DNA from: AP-15 sp963712825
GTDB lineage: Bacteria; Pseudomonadota; Alphaproteobacteria; ATCC43930; CGMCC-115725
Direction of reading: 5' to 3'
Assembly (NCBI GenBank): GCA_963712825.1
Contig: CAVQJP010000024.1
Coordinates: 1 to 64,000, forward strand
DNA length: 64,000 nucleotides
Of the stretch, positions 41,587 through 51,282 are shown piece by piece. The notes under the pieces were generated by a model. It searched no databases. It was not told the origin of the DNA and saw nothing but the letters and a program-made list of their open reading frames with translations. Numbering within the stretch: position 1 is the first letter of the stretch; every line of letters begins with the position of its first letter. The position numbers and the translations under genes are program-made.

Positions 41587-41854
41587 GGTTTGTCTCCTGA
41601 TCGACGAAAGAGCATGGTTAATATCCCAGTCGTCGGCATTGATACCAATGACATTTTTCTGACTTTTCTTTGAATGGAGAAAAAGAAGCTGAAGGTGAAG
41701 TAATCCCAAAGGGCTACGCATCAATAGCCGCGTCTGGTGCGGACTTGTCCAACATCCCATTACCAGCACGCCGCCAGCTGCCTCAGCCAAACGCACAGGT
41801 TATGCTCTTAAGAAACTGTTAGGGTTAACAGATTCCCCGGCTATGGCAGCCAAA

Positions 41855-42796
41855 CTAGGGCAGGCGGGCCAGTCTTTCCATGAGAAGGGTGTAAAGACCG
41901 TCGGCGTCGACTGTGTTCAAAAACCGGGCATTGGGTGTCCTTGCGGTGACGCCCCACCAGTCGACGACGGTCATGCCGGAGGTCAGCAGACTTGCCGTTT
42001 CGACCGCCACGTTGACCGCGCGGCCTTGAAACAAATCCGGGCGCAGCAGATAGACGATGACGCACGGGTCGTGCAACGCCCGGCCGCGCTCGCCGAAGCG
42101 GCCGGTGCGGGCTTCCTCAAAGCCGGTCAGCAATGCCGCCGCTGCCGGCCCGCAGCGGTTGGGGAGATCGCGCAACGCGGCGAGCCGAGCGGGGGTGCTC
42201 AACACCCGGTGGGTCACGTCGAGCGGCATCATCGTCACGCGAATGCCGCTGCCGAGCACGATCTCGGCCGCGTGCGGATCGACATGCATGTTGAACTCGG
42301 CGGCCGGCGTCACATTGCCGATCTCGAACCCGGCGCCGCCCATGATCACAATCTCGGCGATCCTGACAGCGATGTCGGGGGCCTTGACCAGCGCCACGGC
42401 GATGTCGGTCAGCGGACCGAGCGCGCACAGCGTCACAACGCTCGGCTCAGCCGCGCGCAAAGTGTCGACGATGAAGTCGACACCGTGCGGCGCTCGCAGC
42501 GGCATTGCCGGTTCGGGCAAGCCCAGGCGAGCACCCAAATCGTCGCCGTGAATGGCGGCCGCCGAGGCGAGCGGTCGCAGCATCGGTCGGGCGCAACCGG
42601 CGTAAACCGGGATTTCGGGTCGCCCGGCCAATTCGCACACCCGGCGCGCATTGCGCTCGGTCTGCGCCAGCGGCAGGTTGCCGGCGACCGCGACGATCCC
42701 CAGCACCTCCAGCTCCTCGGGGGAAGCCAGCGCCAACAGGATCGCCACCGCGTCGTCGATGCCGGGATCGGTGTCGATGATGACGGGCCGGGGCAT
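41855..42796 (-). CDS. Inosine-uridine preferring nucleoside hydrolase family
   Basis: A 313-residue nucleoside hydrolase. The N-terminal DTDPGIDDA (Asp8, Asp10, Asp14, Asp15) is the calcium-binding signature; EIVIMGGAGFEIGNVTPAAEFNMHVDPHAA gives the second conserved block (Asn and Asp residues shared by the sugar pocket), and ALHDPCVIVYLL supplies His/Asp near residue 240. It cleaves ribonucleosides to base and ribose for salvage. Cytoplasmic. Divergent from the TonB receptor gene (222 bp), which invites the idea of nucleoside import, but the receptor's ligand is unknown. Confidence 0.93.
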   Translation of the reverse strand: MPRPVIIDTDPGIDDAVAILLALASPEELEVLGIVAVAGNLPLAQTERNARRVCELAGRPEIPVYAGCARPMLRPLASAAAIHGDDLGARLGLPEPAMPLRAPHGVDFIVDTLRAAEPSVVTLCALGPLTDIAVALVKAPDIAVRIAEIVIMGGAGFEIGNVTPAAEFNMHVDPHAAEIVLGSGIRVTMMPLDVTHRVLSTPARLAALRDLPNRCGPAAAALLTGFEEARTGRFGERGRALHDPCVIVYLLRPDLFQGRAVNVAVETASLLTSGMTVVDWWGVTARTPNARFLNTVDADGLYTLLMERLARLP

Positions 42797-43018
42797 GCTG
42801 CGGGAAGCTCGGGACAGCCTTGATCTCGATCGCAGAACGGCCTTGCGAGTATGCCGGTCGCGCGCACAGGCGACAACGGTCGCGCCCGGCTCCGGCTTAC
42901 CTTGCGCACGGCGTCGGCCGGCAGTCAGGATTGCAAAATCGCGAAATTACCCGATCAATTCAGGAAAGCGCTTCCATCGGGTCTGCGCCTTGATGGCGGG
43001 AGGGGGGCCGCCGGGCGA

Positions 43019-45361
43019 ATGTCCAATCTGATGCGCCGGTTGACAGGATCGGCCGCGGCGCTGGTCCTGTTGTCGAGCGCGGCGGCAGCGCAGCAGGCGC
43101 CGGCGGCCCCGGGCCCGACCGATCTGTCGATAACATTGCCGACGGTCGAGGTCGTCGCGGCGACCCCGCTGCTGGGCTCCGGCGTCGATCGCGCCAAGGT
43201 CCCGGCCGAAACTCAGGTGCTGACCGCGCCGGACATCGCCCGCGACGGCAACGCCGACGCATTGCGCGCGCTGAACCAGCAGGTTCCGGGGGTCACTCTC
43301 GACGCCGCCGCCGGCAACCCGTTTCAGCCAAGCCTGTTTTATCACGGCTTCCAAGCCTCGCCGCTGCAGGGCAACCCACAGGGGCTCGCGGTCTACGTCA
43401 ACGGCGCGCGCTTCAACCAGCCGTTTGGCGACACCGTCAACTGGGACCTGATCCCGAGCATCGCGATCGACCGGATGAACCTGGTCGGGTCGAACCCGGT
43501 CTTTGGCCTCAACGCTCTCGGCGGCGCGCTCGCGGTGCAGATGAAGAACGGCTTCACCTACCACGGCGCCGAAATCGACGCCCTCGGCGGCTCCTTCGCC
43601 AAATACCAGGGCGAGCTGCAATCCGGAATCCAGGTCGGCGACGTCGCGGCCTATGCGGCGCTCACCGGCTTGCACGAAGGCGGCTGGCGCGACCTGCAAT
43701 CGTCAGATCTCGGCAATTTCTTTGGCGACATCGGCTGGCGCGGCGACCGCGGCGAACTGCACGTCAACGTCATTACCGCCGACGACAGGCTGAACGGTCC
43801 GGGAACATCCCCGGTCCAGCTGTTGGCGGTTGACCCGGCCGGGCAATTCACCGCCCCCAACTTGATTACCAACAATTACACGCAAGTAAACCTGACGAGC
43901 AGCTATCAGGTCTCCGACAACACGTCGCTGCAAGGGAACCTGTATGTCGAATACCTGCTGCAAAAAGTGGCCAACGGCAATGTGCCCGACGTGACGCCGT
44001 GCAGCAACGGCTCCGGCTTTTTGTGCACCAGCGCCGGCGTCTTTGCCACCGATCGCGACGATAGCCCAATCCCCGATTTTCTGAACGGCGGTCCTTACTC
44101 GGAGCTCGACCAGCAGTCGACCAATACCCATGGCTATGGCGGCGCGCTGCAGGCGACCAACCGCACACCGCTGTTCGGACACCCGAACCAGTTCATCGCC
44201 GGGATCAGCTTTGACGGCGGCCAGACCTTGTTCGGCGCGAGCACCCAAATCGGCGGCTTGACACCCGACGACCGGGTCTTTTTTGGCCCGGGCGTCACGA
44301 TCGACCAGGCCGACGGCTCGATCGCGCCGGTTCGGGTCTCGGTGTCGAACGCCTATTACGGCGCGTTTTTTACCGACACCTTCGACATCACGCCGGTCTT
44401 TTCGGCCAACCTCGCCGGCCGCTACAACCTGGCGCAGATCGACCTCAGCGATCAACTGGGTGCCGCACTCAGCGGCAATCACGATTTCGGCCACTTCAAC
44501 CCGTCGGCCGGCCTGACCTGGAAGATCCTGCCCGAGCTCAGCGCCTATGCCAGCTATGCCGAGGCCAACCGGGCGCCGACCCCGGCCGAATTGACCTGCG
44601 CCAGCGCGGCGAGCCCGTGCAGCTTTGCCAATTTCTTTGTCGGCGACCCGAGCTTACAGCAGGTCGTGGCGCACACGGTCGAGGCCGGCTTGCGCGGCCG
44701 GGCTCATCCGTTCGCCGGAGCGAGCCTGTCGGCCGACCTCGCCTATTTTCATACCGCGCTCGACAACGACATCCTGTTTGTCAACAGCCCGATCCAGGGC
44801 CGCGCCTTTTTTCAGAATGTCGGCTCGACCCTGCGTCAGGGCGTCGATCTCGGCATCCAGCTCAAGACCGACCGGCTGCTCGCCTGGGTGGCGTACTCCT
44901 TTACCGACGCAGCGTTTCAGACCGGATTTACCGAATCGAGCGAAAACAACCCCGCCGCCGATCCCGAGGGCAACATCCAAATTCAGCCCGGCAACCGTCT
45001 GCCCGGCATTCCGGCCAATCTGTTCAAGCTCGGCCTCGACTACAAGCTGACCGGCGCGTGGACGGTCGGCGGCAGCGGAATTTACGCCGGCGGCCAATAT
45101 CTGTTCGGCGACGAGGCCAATCTGACGCCGCAAACACCGCCTTACTTCGTGCTCGACCTGCATACGAGCTATCAGGTCGCCAAGAACTTGCAGCTCTTCG
45201 CACTGCTCGAAAACGCCTTTGACGCGACCTATTACACGTTTGGCACCTTTTCGCCGACCTCGTCGATCCCGATCGCGCAGGCGCCGGGGGCCACAAATCC
45301 GCGCAGCTACAGCCCGGCTGCCCCGATCGCGGTTACGGTCGGGCTGCGCGCCACCTTCTGA
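43019..45361 (+). CDS. TonB-dependent outer-membrane receptor
   Basis: About 780 residues: a signal peptide (MSNLMRRLTGSAAALVLLSS to cleavage after AAAQ), a plug domain (about 60-180, DADALRALNQQVPGVT-type motif RALNQQVPGVTLDAAAG, and YVNGARFNQPFGDTVNWDLI), and a 22-strand barrel ending in the terminal Phe (VTVGLRATF). It imports a scarce nutrient across the outer membrane using TonB energy. The plug shows no siderophore-specific hallmark; the loops are Pro/Gly/Asp-rich. A xylanase gene converges with it 18 bp away, so a sugar or xylo-oligosaccharide ligand is one possibility. ATG 43031 is an alternative start. Confidence 0.92.
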   Translation: MSNLMRRLTGSAAALVLLSSAAAAQQAPAAPGPTDLSITLPTVEVVAATPLLGSGVDRAKVPAETQVLTAPDIARDGNADALRALNQQVPGVTLDAAAGNPFQPSLFYHGFQASPLQGNPQGLAVYVNGARFNQPFGDTVNWDLIPSIAIDRMNLVGSNPVFGLNALGGALAVQMKNGFTYHGAEIDALGGSFAKYQGELQSGIQVGDVAAYAALTGLHEGGWRDLQSSDLGNFFGDIGWRGDRGELHVNVITADDRLNGPGTSPVQLLAVDPAGQFTAPNLITNNYTQVNLTSSYQVSDNTSLQGNLYVEYLLQKVANGNVPDVTPCSNGSGFLCTSAGVFATDRDDSPIPDFLNGGPYSELDQQSTNTHGYGGALQATNRTPLFGHPNQFIAGISFDGGQTLFGASTQIGGLTPDDRVFFGPGVTIDQADGSIAPVRVSVSNAYYGAFFTDTFDITPVFSANLAGRYNLAQIDLSDQLGAALSGNHDFGHFNPSAGLTWKILPELSAYASYAEANRAPTPAELTCASAASPCSFANFFVGDPSLQQVVAHTVEAGLRGRAHPFAGASLSADLAYFHTALDNDILFVNSPIQGRAFFQNVGSTLRQGVDLGIQLKTDRLLAWVAYSFTDAAFQTGFTESSENNPAADPEGNIQIQPGNRLPGIPANLFKLGLDYKLTGAWTVGGSGIYAGGQYLFGDEANLTPQTPPYFVLDLHTSYQVAKNLQLFALLENAFDATYYTFGTFSPTSSIPIAQAPGATNPRSYSPAAPIAVTVGLRATF

Positions 45362-45379
45362 CGCGCGCTGTTCTCGCGG

Positions 45380-46519
45380 TCAGCCCGGCGCGCGGGCCGG
45401 GGCGTGGGCGAAGGCAGCGGCGATCGCGGCAAAGGCGGGTTTCGGCTGAAGATCGGCGTCGAACGGCAGCGGCCGCGACGGCAGTCCATCCTTGCGCCAT
45501 TTAGCCTCGTTGGTCTCATGGCGCACGATCCAGCTGTGCCGGTCGGAGAGCCCCCAGGTCACGACCATCTTGACCGCGGGCTCGTCGAGTGCCGCATCGA
45601 GAAAGCGGCGATAGGCGTCGGCGACCAGCCGGTCGCGGGCCGCGATGTCGGCCGGCGCATTCTCGTCGGTCACGTCGAGCTCGGTGATCTGGATCGTCAA
45701 CCCGAGGGCGGCGATGTCGGCGAAAAACCGGCGCAGCCGCTCAGCCGAAAACGGCGGGCCGCCGACCGCGCTCAGATGCGCCTGGATGCCGACCGCGTCG
45801 ACCGGTGTCCCCGCCTTCTGCATCCGCTGCAGCAGCTCGAGCAAAGCTGCGCGGCGGGCTTCGTCCTCTGGAGCATCGAGCTCGATGTCGTGTTCGTTCA
45901 CGACCAGGCGGGCGCGAGGATCGGTTTCACGAGCAACATGATAGGCGAGATCGAGGTAACCGGGACCGAGAGCCTCGCGCAGCCAGTTGGAGTTTCCGTC
46001 GTTTGGCTCGAGCGGCTCGTTGACCACGTCCCAGCTGTGGACAATGCCACGATAGCGGCCAACAAGAGTTTTGACATGATCGACGAGCGCCCGCTCCTTG
46101 GCCTTGCGGTCAGGGAGCGCGAAAAACCACCATGGAGTTCGCAAATACCACAGGCAGTTGTGACCGCGCAGCGCCATGCCGCTCTCGACTGCGAACCCGG
46201 CAACGGTATCGGCCCGCGTATAATCGTCCTGCCCCGGAGCACCGCCGTTGATGTCGCGCCACTTCATGTCGTTTTCGGGCACGACAAGCCCGGCTTGGCG
46301 CTCGACCAGACCGACAAAGGCGGGGTCGCGGGTGATCTGCTTCGCCGAAATCGTGGTGCCGTAGATCAGCCCCTTCTCGGCCGCCAGTTGCCTCAGCGTC
46401 TCGGCCTCCGCGGCGGCGGCGACCCTCGCAAAGCGGTTGGAGTAGGCGGCCGCGAATGCCGCCAGGCTGCCGGCGAGAACCTGTCGCCGGCTCGGTCTGC
46501 AAAGGTTTCCGGCGTTCAC
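45380..46519 (-). CDS. Endo-1,4-beta-xylanase, GH10, Tat-exported
   Basis: A 379-residue glycoside hydrolase. The N-terminus has a twin-arginine signal (SRRQVLAGSLAAFAAA; Arg11, Arg12) and the mature GH10 barrel follows: acid/base Glu168 in HSWDVVNEPLEP, nucleophile Glu280 in QITELDVTDEN, substrate-binding VPENDMKWR (about 80) and NEHDIELD. It cleaves xylan internally with retention of configuration; export by Tat implies folding in the cytoplasm first. GTG 46519 overlaps the stop of the upstream TPR gene by four bases (GTGA), so translation is coupled. The open frame continues upstream in the TPR region but is not homologous there. Confidence 0.94.
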   Translation of the reverse strand: MNAGNLCRPSRRQVLAGSLAAFAAAYSNRFARVAAAAEAETLRQLAAEKGLIYGTTISAKQITRDPAFVGLVERQAGLVVPENDMKWRDINGGAPGQDDYTRADTVAGFAVESGMALRGHNCLWYLRTPWWFFALPDRKAKERALVDHVKTLVGRYRGIVHSWDVVNEPLEPNDGNSNWLREALGPGYLDLAYHVARETDPRARLVVNEHDIELDAPEDEARRAALLELLQRMQKAGTPVDAVGIQAHLSAVGGPPFSAERLRRFFADIAALGLTIQITELDVTDENAPADIAARDRLVADAYRRFLDAALDEPAVKMVVTWGLSDRHSWIVRHETNEAKWRKDGLPSRPLPFDADLQPKPAFAAIAAAFAHAPARAPG

Positions 46520-47409
46520 GGTGGCGCCGTCTTGCCGGCCGGTGCGGCGGGCGGGACCGCGCCCGACACTTTGGCGAGGTGTTCGATATTGGCCCGCGCC
46601 GCCATGTCTTCCGGGCTTCCCGGAGCCAGCCGGCCAACCGCTTCCCAATCGCGGCGCGCGCCGTCGCGGTCGCCTTCGAGACGGCGGACGTTGCCGCGCT
46701 CGAGCAGGGCCGCGGCCGAGTGCGGTTCCTCGGCGACCGCCTTGTCGATGTCGGCGCGCGCCGGGTCGAGCCGGTCGAGCCCGCGATAGGCCGAGGCGCG
46801 GTAGATCAGCGCGTCGACCCGGCCGGGGTCGGCCTTCAGCACATGGTCGAGATCGGCAACGGCGCGGTCGAGATGGCCGGCCGCCTCGGCCGCCTCGGCC
46901 CGGTCGATCAGCAATTCCGGATCGCCCGGCGCCAAGCCGACCGCTTCGCCAGCCGCGGCATAGGCGCGCCCCGGGTCGCCGGCGAGCAGCCAGGCCTGTC
47001 CCGCCTGGTCGAGCACATCGGCGCGCAGGTTCGTCGGGGCCTTGCTCATTGCCTGCGCCAAGACCTGCAGGCGGGTCGCCCCTTCCTTGTATTTGCCGAG
47101 CGAGATCAACGCCACCGCGGCGCAATGTTCGGCCGGGTGCGCCCCGCCGCGCCGGCCCCAGCCCTCGGCGAGAGCCTGTGCGGCATGGGGGTCCTGCCGA
47201 GCGAGCTTCATGCAGCGCGCATAGGTCTCGGCGTCGGCCTCGGCGGATGGCGGCGGCGCCGGCTCGACCCCGCTCGGGGATATCGGCAACGGCGTGACGT
47301 CGTCCTGCGGGTCGGCCGCGACTGAAGACGCGGCGCCGCCCAGCACCACCGAGACCAGCAATAGGCCGCCGAATGCAATCCTCCGGCCCCGTTCCAAATC
47401 TGACCGCAT
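46516..47409 (-). CDS. Exported TPR-repeat protein coupled to the xylanase
   Basis: A 297-residue protein with an N-terminal signal (MRSDLERGRRIAFGGLLLVS with cleavage after SSVAA) and then about five tetratricopeptide repeats (for example QAWLLAGDPGRAYAAAGEAV, AEAAGHLDRAVADLDHVLKA, YRGLDRLDPARADIDKAV, NVRRLEGDRDGARRDWEAV). TPRs form helical scaffolds for protein-protein contact, here in the periplasm. Stop and start codons overlap the GH10 gene. A two-gene operon of scaffold plus xylanase suggests a role in assembling or regulating the exported enzyme. Function otherwise unknown. Confidence 0.85.
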   Translation of the reverse strand: MRSDLERGRRIAFGGLLLVSVVLGGAASSVAADPQDDVTPLPISPSGVEPAPPPSAEADAETYARCMKLARQDPHAAQALAEGWGRRGGAHPAEHCAAVALISLGKYKEGATRLQVLAQAMSKAPTNLRADVLDQAGQAWLLAGDPGRAYAAAGEAVGLAPGDPELLIDRAEAAEAAGHLDRAVADLDHVLKADPGRVDALIYRASAYRGLDRLDPARADIDKAVAEEPHSAAALLERGNVRRLEGDRDGARRDWEAVGRLAPGSPEDMAARANIEHLAKVSGAVPPAAPAGKTAPP

Positions 47410-47517
47410 TCCCCCTCGGCGCCTGTGCTCCGCCACGTCCATACCACGACACGGCGTTGCCGCGGAATTGGGCAACGGGTTACGATCGGCGGGCTGCTGT
47501 TCGCCCTTTCGGATCAT

Positions 47518-48798
47518 GTGAAATTCTTGACCCTCGATTTCGGCCGATTGCTGCCGGGCGGTATCGGCAATGCGACGCTCGCCTTTGCCCACCGCAACTA
47601 CCGCATCTATGCGGGCGGCAACGCCGTCTCCTTGGTCGGCATCTGGATGCAGCGGGTGTCGGTCGGCTGGCTCGCCTGGACCCTGACCCATTCGGGAACC
47701 TGGCTCGGCATCATGTCGATGGCCGAGTTTTTCCCGGTCGTGTTTTTGAGCCCGCTTGCCGGGGCGCTCGCCGACCGGCGCGACCGGGTCGCCATCATCC
47801 GGGTGACCCAGATCGCCGGCAGCATCGAGGCGATCCTGCTCGCGGTTCTCGTCTACACCGGCGCCATCTCGATCTGGCTGTTGTTTGCGCTGACTTTTCT
47901 GCTCGGAATATTCAACGCGATGGCGCAGCCGTCACGGCTGGCGCTGATCCCGACCCTGGTCGACCGGCCGGCATTGGCGTCGGCCCTGGCGGTCAACGCC
48001 ATCATCTTCAACTCCGCTCGCTTTGTCGGCCCGGCGGTGGCCGGGCTGGTGATCGCCAAGATCAGCGTCGGTGCGGCCTTTGCCGTCAACGCCGCGACAT
48101 ATCTTGTTTTTCTCGTCGCGATGACCAATCTGCGCGGGCTGCCGGCATTGCCGGTCGCCGCAACCCAGAGCGTGTTGCGCGCCTCGGCCGAGGCCTATTC
48201 CTACGCCAGCCGTCACCCCGGCATCGCCCCGATGCTGCTGCTGTTCACCGTGACGACGATCGGCACCCGCGGCTTTGTCGAACTGTTTCCGGGATTTGCC
48301 GACCGCGTCTTCGGACGTGGCCCCGAGGGTTTGTCGATGCTGACCTCGACCGTCGGGCTCGGCGCGATTTGCGGCGGCGCCTGGCTCTTGCTGCGGCCGG
48401 GGATCGCCGGGCTGACCGGGGTCGTGCTCGGCAACACGTTGGTGATTTCGCTGGCGATCCTTGCCTTTACCGCGACCGACCGGTTTTATCTGGCGCTGCC
48501 CTGCGTGTTTCTCGCCGGTGCCGCGATGACGATCACCGGGATCGGCGCCCAGACCCTGATCCAGGCCGCGGTCGAGATCGGCATGCGCGGGCGGATCATG
48601 GCGCTTTACGGCATGATCTTTCGCGCCGGGCCGGCATTGGGCGCGGTGCTGATGGGCTCGCTCAGCGAACGCTTTGGGCTGCGCCTGCCGCTCGCAGTGG
48701 GCGCCGTCGTCTCGTGCGGCTTTTGGGCGTTCACCTGGGTCAAGCAAAAGCGCATTGCCGAAACCCTCGAATGCGAGCCCGCGGCGGCCGGCGAATGA
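47518..48798 (+). CDS. MFS exporter, EntS/macrolide-exporter-like
   Basis: A transporter of about 426 residues with twelve predicted helices. LAFAHRNYRIYAGGNAVSLVGIWMQRVSVGWLAW is the typical opening of the EntS/Bcr-like DHA3 group; LAGALADRRDRVAIIR gives the loop 2-3 motif and MALYGMIFRAGPALGAVLMGSLSERFGLR the helix 10-11 region. The group exports siderophores, macrolides or other hydrophobic compounds. The start is not certain: GTG 47518 and TTG 47527 both lie just before the recognisable sequence; ATG 47425 would overlap more of the divergent TPR promoter region. It is divergent from the TPR-xylanase pair. Confidence 0.85.
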   Translation: MKFLTLDFGRLLPGGIGNATLAFAHRNYRIYAGGNAVSLVGIWMQRVSVGWLAWTLTHSGTWLGIMSMAEFFPVVFLSPLAGALADRRDRVAIIRVTQIAGSIEAILLAVLVYTGAISIWLLFALTFLLGIFNAMAQPSRLALIPTLVDRPALASALAVNAIIFNSARFVGPAVAGLVIAKISVGAAFAVNAATYLVFLVAMTNLRGLPALPVAATQSVLRASAEAYSYASRHPGIAPMLLLFTVTTIGTRGFVELFPGFADRVFGRGPEGLSMLTSTVGLGAICGGAWLLLRPGIAGLTGVVLGNTLVISLAILAFTATDRFYLALPCVFLAGAAMTITGIGAQTLIQAAVEIGMRGRIMALYGMIFRAGPALGAVLMGSLSERFGLRLPLAVGAVVSCGFWAFTWVKQKRIAETLECEPAAAGE

Positions 48799-48805
48799 GG
48801 TCTGC

Positions 48806-48920
48806 CGTCATCGCGAGGTGCGCTGCCGCGTGACGCGGCAATCCCAACTCGCTCGATCCAGCCGCGGACAATCCGGAACCGCTTCATAATTTCGGGATTG
48901 CTTCGCTTCGCTCGCAGTGG
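48806..48920. repeat. Dispersed inverted repeat, GTCATCGCGA/GGGATTGCTTCG family (diverged)
   Basis: CGTCATCGCGAGGTGCG with GCGGCAATCCC on the left and TTTCGGGATTGCTTCGCTTC, then GCTCGCAGTGG, on the right are related in inverted orientation to the unit at 20371-20445. It fills the 159-bp gap between the MFS and epimerase genes. Confidence 0.6.
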
Positions 48921-48957
48921 CACCGGATGCCTCAATGCGCTCTCAGATGAGCTGTCC

Positions 48958-49845
48958 ATGAACCCCTTGCCACATCTGTTCTGCTTCGGGCTGGGCTACA
49001 GCGCGCTGGCGCTGGCGCGATCGCTGGCCGCCGAGGGCTGGACCGTTGCCGGCACCAGCCGCAGCGCGGAAAGCGCGGCGGCGCTGCGTCGGCGCGGATA
49101 CTCGGCCGAGTTGTTCGACCGCAGCCATCCGTTGCCGCCCGATGCCCTGCGCGGGGCCGAGCACATCCTGGTCTCGGCGCCGCCGGATGGAGCGGGCGAT
49201 CCGGTGCTCGACATTCACGGCGGCGACATCGCGGTGCTGCGGGGCCTCACGTGGCTCGGCTATCTGTCGACGACCGGGGTTTACGGCGACCGCGGCGGCG
49301 GCTGGGTCGACGAGACCTCGGCGCCGGCGCCGACCGGCGAACGCGGGCGGCGCCGGGTCATGGCCGAGGAGGGCTGGCTCGACCTGTGGCGGCGGCGCGG
49401 CGTCCCGGTCCACATCTTCCGGCTGGCGGCAATCTATGGACCCGGCCGCAGCCCGTTCGCCGCGTTGCGCGCCGGCACGGCCAAACGCGTCGACAAGCCC
49501 GGCCAGGTGTTTTCGCGCATCCATGTCGCGGATCTGGCGCAGGTGTTGCGCGCCTCGATCGCCGGGCCGCGGCCGGGAGCGGTCTACAATGTCTGCGACG
49601 ACGACCCCGCATCCCCCGAGGCGGTCGTGGCCTATGCGGCAAAGTTGCTCGGCACGCCGCCGCCGCCGCTGACAGCACTCGAAGACGCCGGCTTGTCGCC
49701 GATGGCGCGGAGCTTTTATTACGACAACAAACGCGTCCGCAACGCATTGATCAAAAACGAGCTGGGCGTCGCCTTGCGCTATCGCGACTATCGGGCGGGG
49801 CTCGCCGCGATCCTCGCCGAGGAGCAAAACGGCGCCGCCTGCTAG
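48958..49845 (+). CDS. SDR-family NAD-dependent epimerase, YeeZ-like
   Basis: A 295-residue extended/atypical short-chain dehydrogenase. FCFGLGYSALALARSLAAEG is the Rossmann nucleotide-binding turn (G-L-G-Y-S-A), LSTTGVYGDRGGGWVDET gives the active-site Ser/Thr-Tyr region, and FRLAAIYGPGRSPF the substrate-side motif. It resembles E. coli YeeZ, an atypical SDR with no known substrate. The likely role is reduction or epimerisation of a nucleotide sugar or similar. Good start at ATG 48958 directly before the Rossmann fold. Confidence 0.85.
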   Translation: MNPLPHLFCFGLGYSALALARSLAAEGWTVAGTSRSAESAAALRRRGYSAELFDRSHPLPPDALRGAEHILVSAPPDGAGDPVLDIHGGDIAVLRGLTWLGYLSTTGVYGDRGGGWVDETSAPAPTGERGRRRVMAEEGWLDLWRRRGVPVHIFRLAAIYGPGRSPFAALRAGTAKRVDKPGQVFSRIHVADLAQVLRASIAGPRPGAVYNVCDDDPASPEAVVAYAAKLLGTPPPPLTALEDAGLSPMARSFYYDNKRVRNALIKNELGVALRYRDYRAGLAAILAEEQNGAAC

Positions 49846-50140
49846 AGGCTTGCCCAAAGGCCAGGCATCCGGCATCGTTGCCGCTACGAAGGCATGCCGG
49901 GTCCGGTAAGCGGGCCGGCAACACGCCTGTCGGGAGAAACGCCGATGACCGAGTGGCCCCGTCGCTGCGGGCGGTCGCAATGTGCTCGCCCACCGACTTT
50001 CGCCGCCGCGTGCGGCTCAGGCCAGCCTCCGGTCGGGGCGCGGCAGCCAAATCCTTGAGCCCGACGCGTCTATGGCGGCCGGCCGGAACCGGTCCGCCGG
50101 CGAATGCGAGCCTTTTCCCAAGATCAATCGAGGAGGTCAC

Positions 50141-51208
50141 ATGACCACTTACAACGTGCTGATGATGGGCGCGTCCTACGGGTCGCTGCTCGCAACCAAG
50201 CTCTTGTTCGGCGGCCACAACATCACGCTGGTCTGCCTGCCGGCCGAAATCGAGGCGTTCAACAGCGAGGGTGCGCATGTGCGGATGCCGATCCGCGGGC
50301 GCAAGGAGCAGGTCGAGCTCGACTCGCGCAAATTGCCGGGGAGCCTGCGCGCGGCGGGTCCGGGTGCGGTCAACCCGGCGGATTACGATCTCGTGGTGCT
50401 CGCGATGCAGGAGCCGCAATACCGCTCGCCGGGCGTGCGCGAGCTGCTCGACGCCGTCGCCCGGGCGAAGGTGCCGTGCATGTCGATCATGAACATGCCG
50501 CCATTGCCGTATCTGAAGCGCATTCCGGGCCTCGCTACCGACGCCTTGCGCTCGTGCTATACCGACGCGGCGGTGTGGGCCAACTTCGAGCCGGGTCTCC
50601 TGACCCTGTGCAGCCCGGACCCGCAGGCGATCCGTCCGCCCGGCGAAAAGATCAACGTGCTGCAGGTGACCCTGCCGACCAATTTCAAAGCGGCGCGGTT
50701 TGCCGATGACGGCCCGACCGCGATCCTCAAGCAGATGCAGAAGGAAATCGAGGCGGTCCGCTACGACCCCGGCGACGGCCCGATCGACCTGCCGGTCAAG
50801 CTCAAGGTGCACGAGTTGATTTTCGTGCCGCTCGCCAAATGGGCGATGCTGCTGACCGGCAATTACCGCTGTGTGACCAAGGAGTCCGCGATCGACATCA
50901 AGGACGCGGTCCATCGCGACATGGAGGCGTCGCGCTCGGTCTATAACTGGGTGTGCGAAGTGTGCCGCAAGATGGGTGCCGCACCCGACGACTTGGTGCC
51001 GTTCGAGAAATACGCCGCGGCGGCAAACGACTTGGTGCGGCCGTCCTCGGCGGCGCGCGCCTTGTTCAACGGCGCGCCCAACATCGAGCGCACCGACCGG
51101 CTGGTCCAGTTGATTGGGGCGCAGTTCGGCATGCGCAACCCGATCGTCGACCAGACCGTCGCCGAGGTCGACGCCCGGATCGCGCTCAACCGCAAAGCCG
51201 CCGCCTGA
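50141..51208 (+). CDS. Ketopantoate reductase-like dehydrogenase
   Basis: A 355-residue two-domain oxidoreductase. The Rossmann start is VLMMGASYGSLLATKLLFGGHNITLVC, with the glycine pattern GASYGS instead of the classic GxGxxG; ADYDLVVLAMQEPQY and RAKVPCMSIMNMPPLPYL follow the ketopantoate/opine-type dehydrogenase layout, and KLKVHELIFVPLAKWAMLLTGNYRC begins the helical C-terminal domain that holds substrate (ApbA/PanE C-type). Substrate unknown; the changed glycine motif suggests altered cofactor binding. ATG 50141 follows GAGGAGG, an excellent ribosome site. Standalone gene. Confidence 0.8.
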   Translation: MTTYNVLMMGASYGSLLATKLLFGGHNITLVCLPAEIEAFNSEGAHVRMPIRGRKEQVELDSRKLPGSLRAAGPGAVNPADYDLVVLAMQEPQYRSPGVRELLDAVARAKVPCMSIMNMPPLPYLKRIPGLATDALRSCYTDAAVWANFEPGLLTLCSPDPQAIRPPGEKINVLQVTLPTNFKAARFADDGPTAILKQMQKEIEAVRYDPGDGPIDLPVKLKVHELIFVPLAKWAMLLTGNYRCVTKESAIDIKDAVHRDMEASRSVYNWVCEVCRKMGAAPDDLVPFEKYAAAANDLVRPSSAARALFNGAPNIERTDRLVQLIGAQFGMRNPIVDQTVAEVDARIALNRKAAA

Positions 51209-51282
51209 CAAGGGGTGCTCCGCGGCCTGCCTTCGGGGACGGTCGCCAGCATTGATCCCAATCGCCCGCAGGGTCGGGAGCG

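Noticed and set aside
41587..41854. Sigma-54 promoter before the PEP-CTERM gene at 41586
   Set aside because: Checked every GC-N10-CC arrangement on the plus strand; none matches the consensus.
41843..42823. Plus-strand frame opposite the nucleoside hydrolase
   Set aside because: The minus-strand frame has the DTDPGIDD signature; this one has nothing.
45380..47452. A single 690-residue protein reading through xylanase and upstream gene
   Set aside because: The N-terminal 311 residues are the wrong frame of the TPR gene; the Tat signal begins at the internal GTG 46519.
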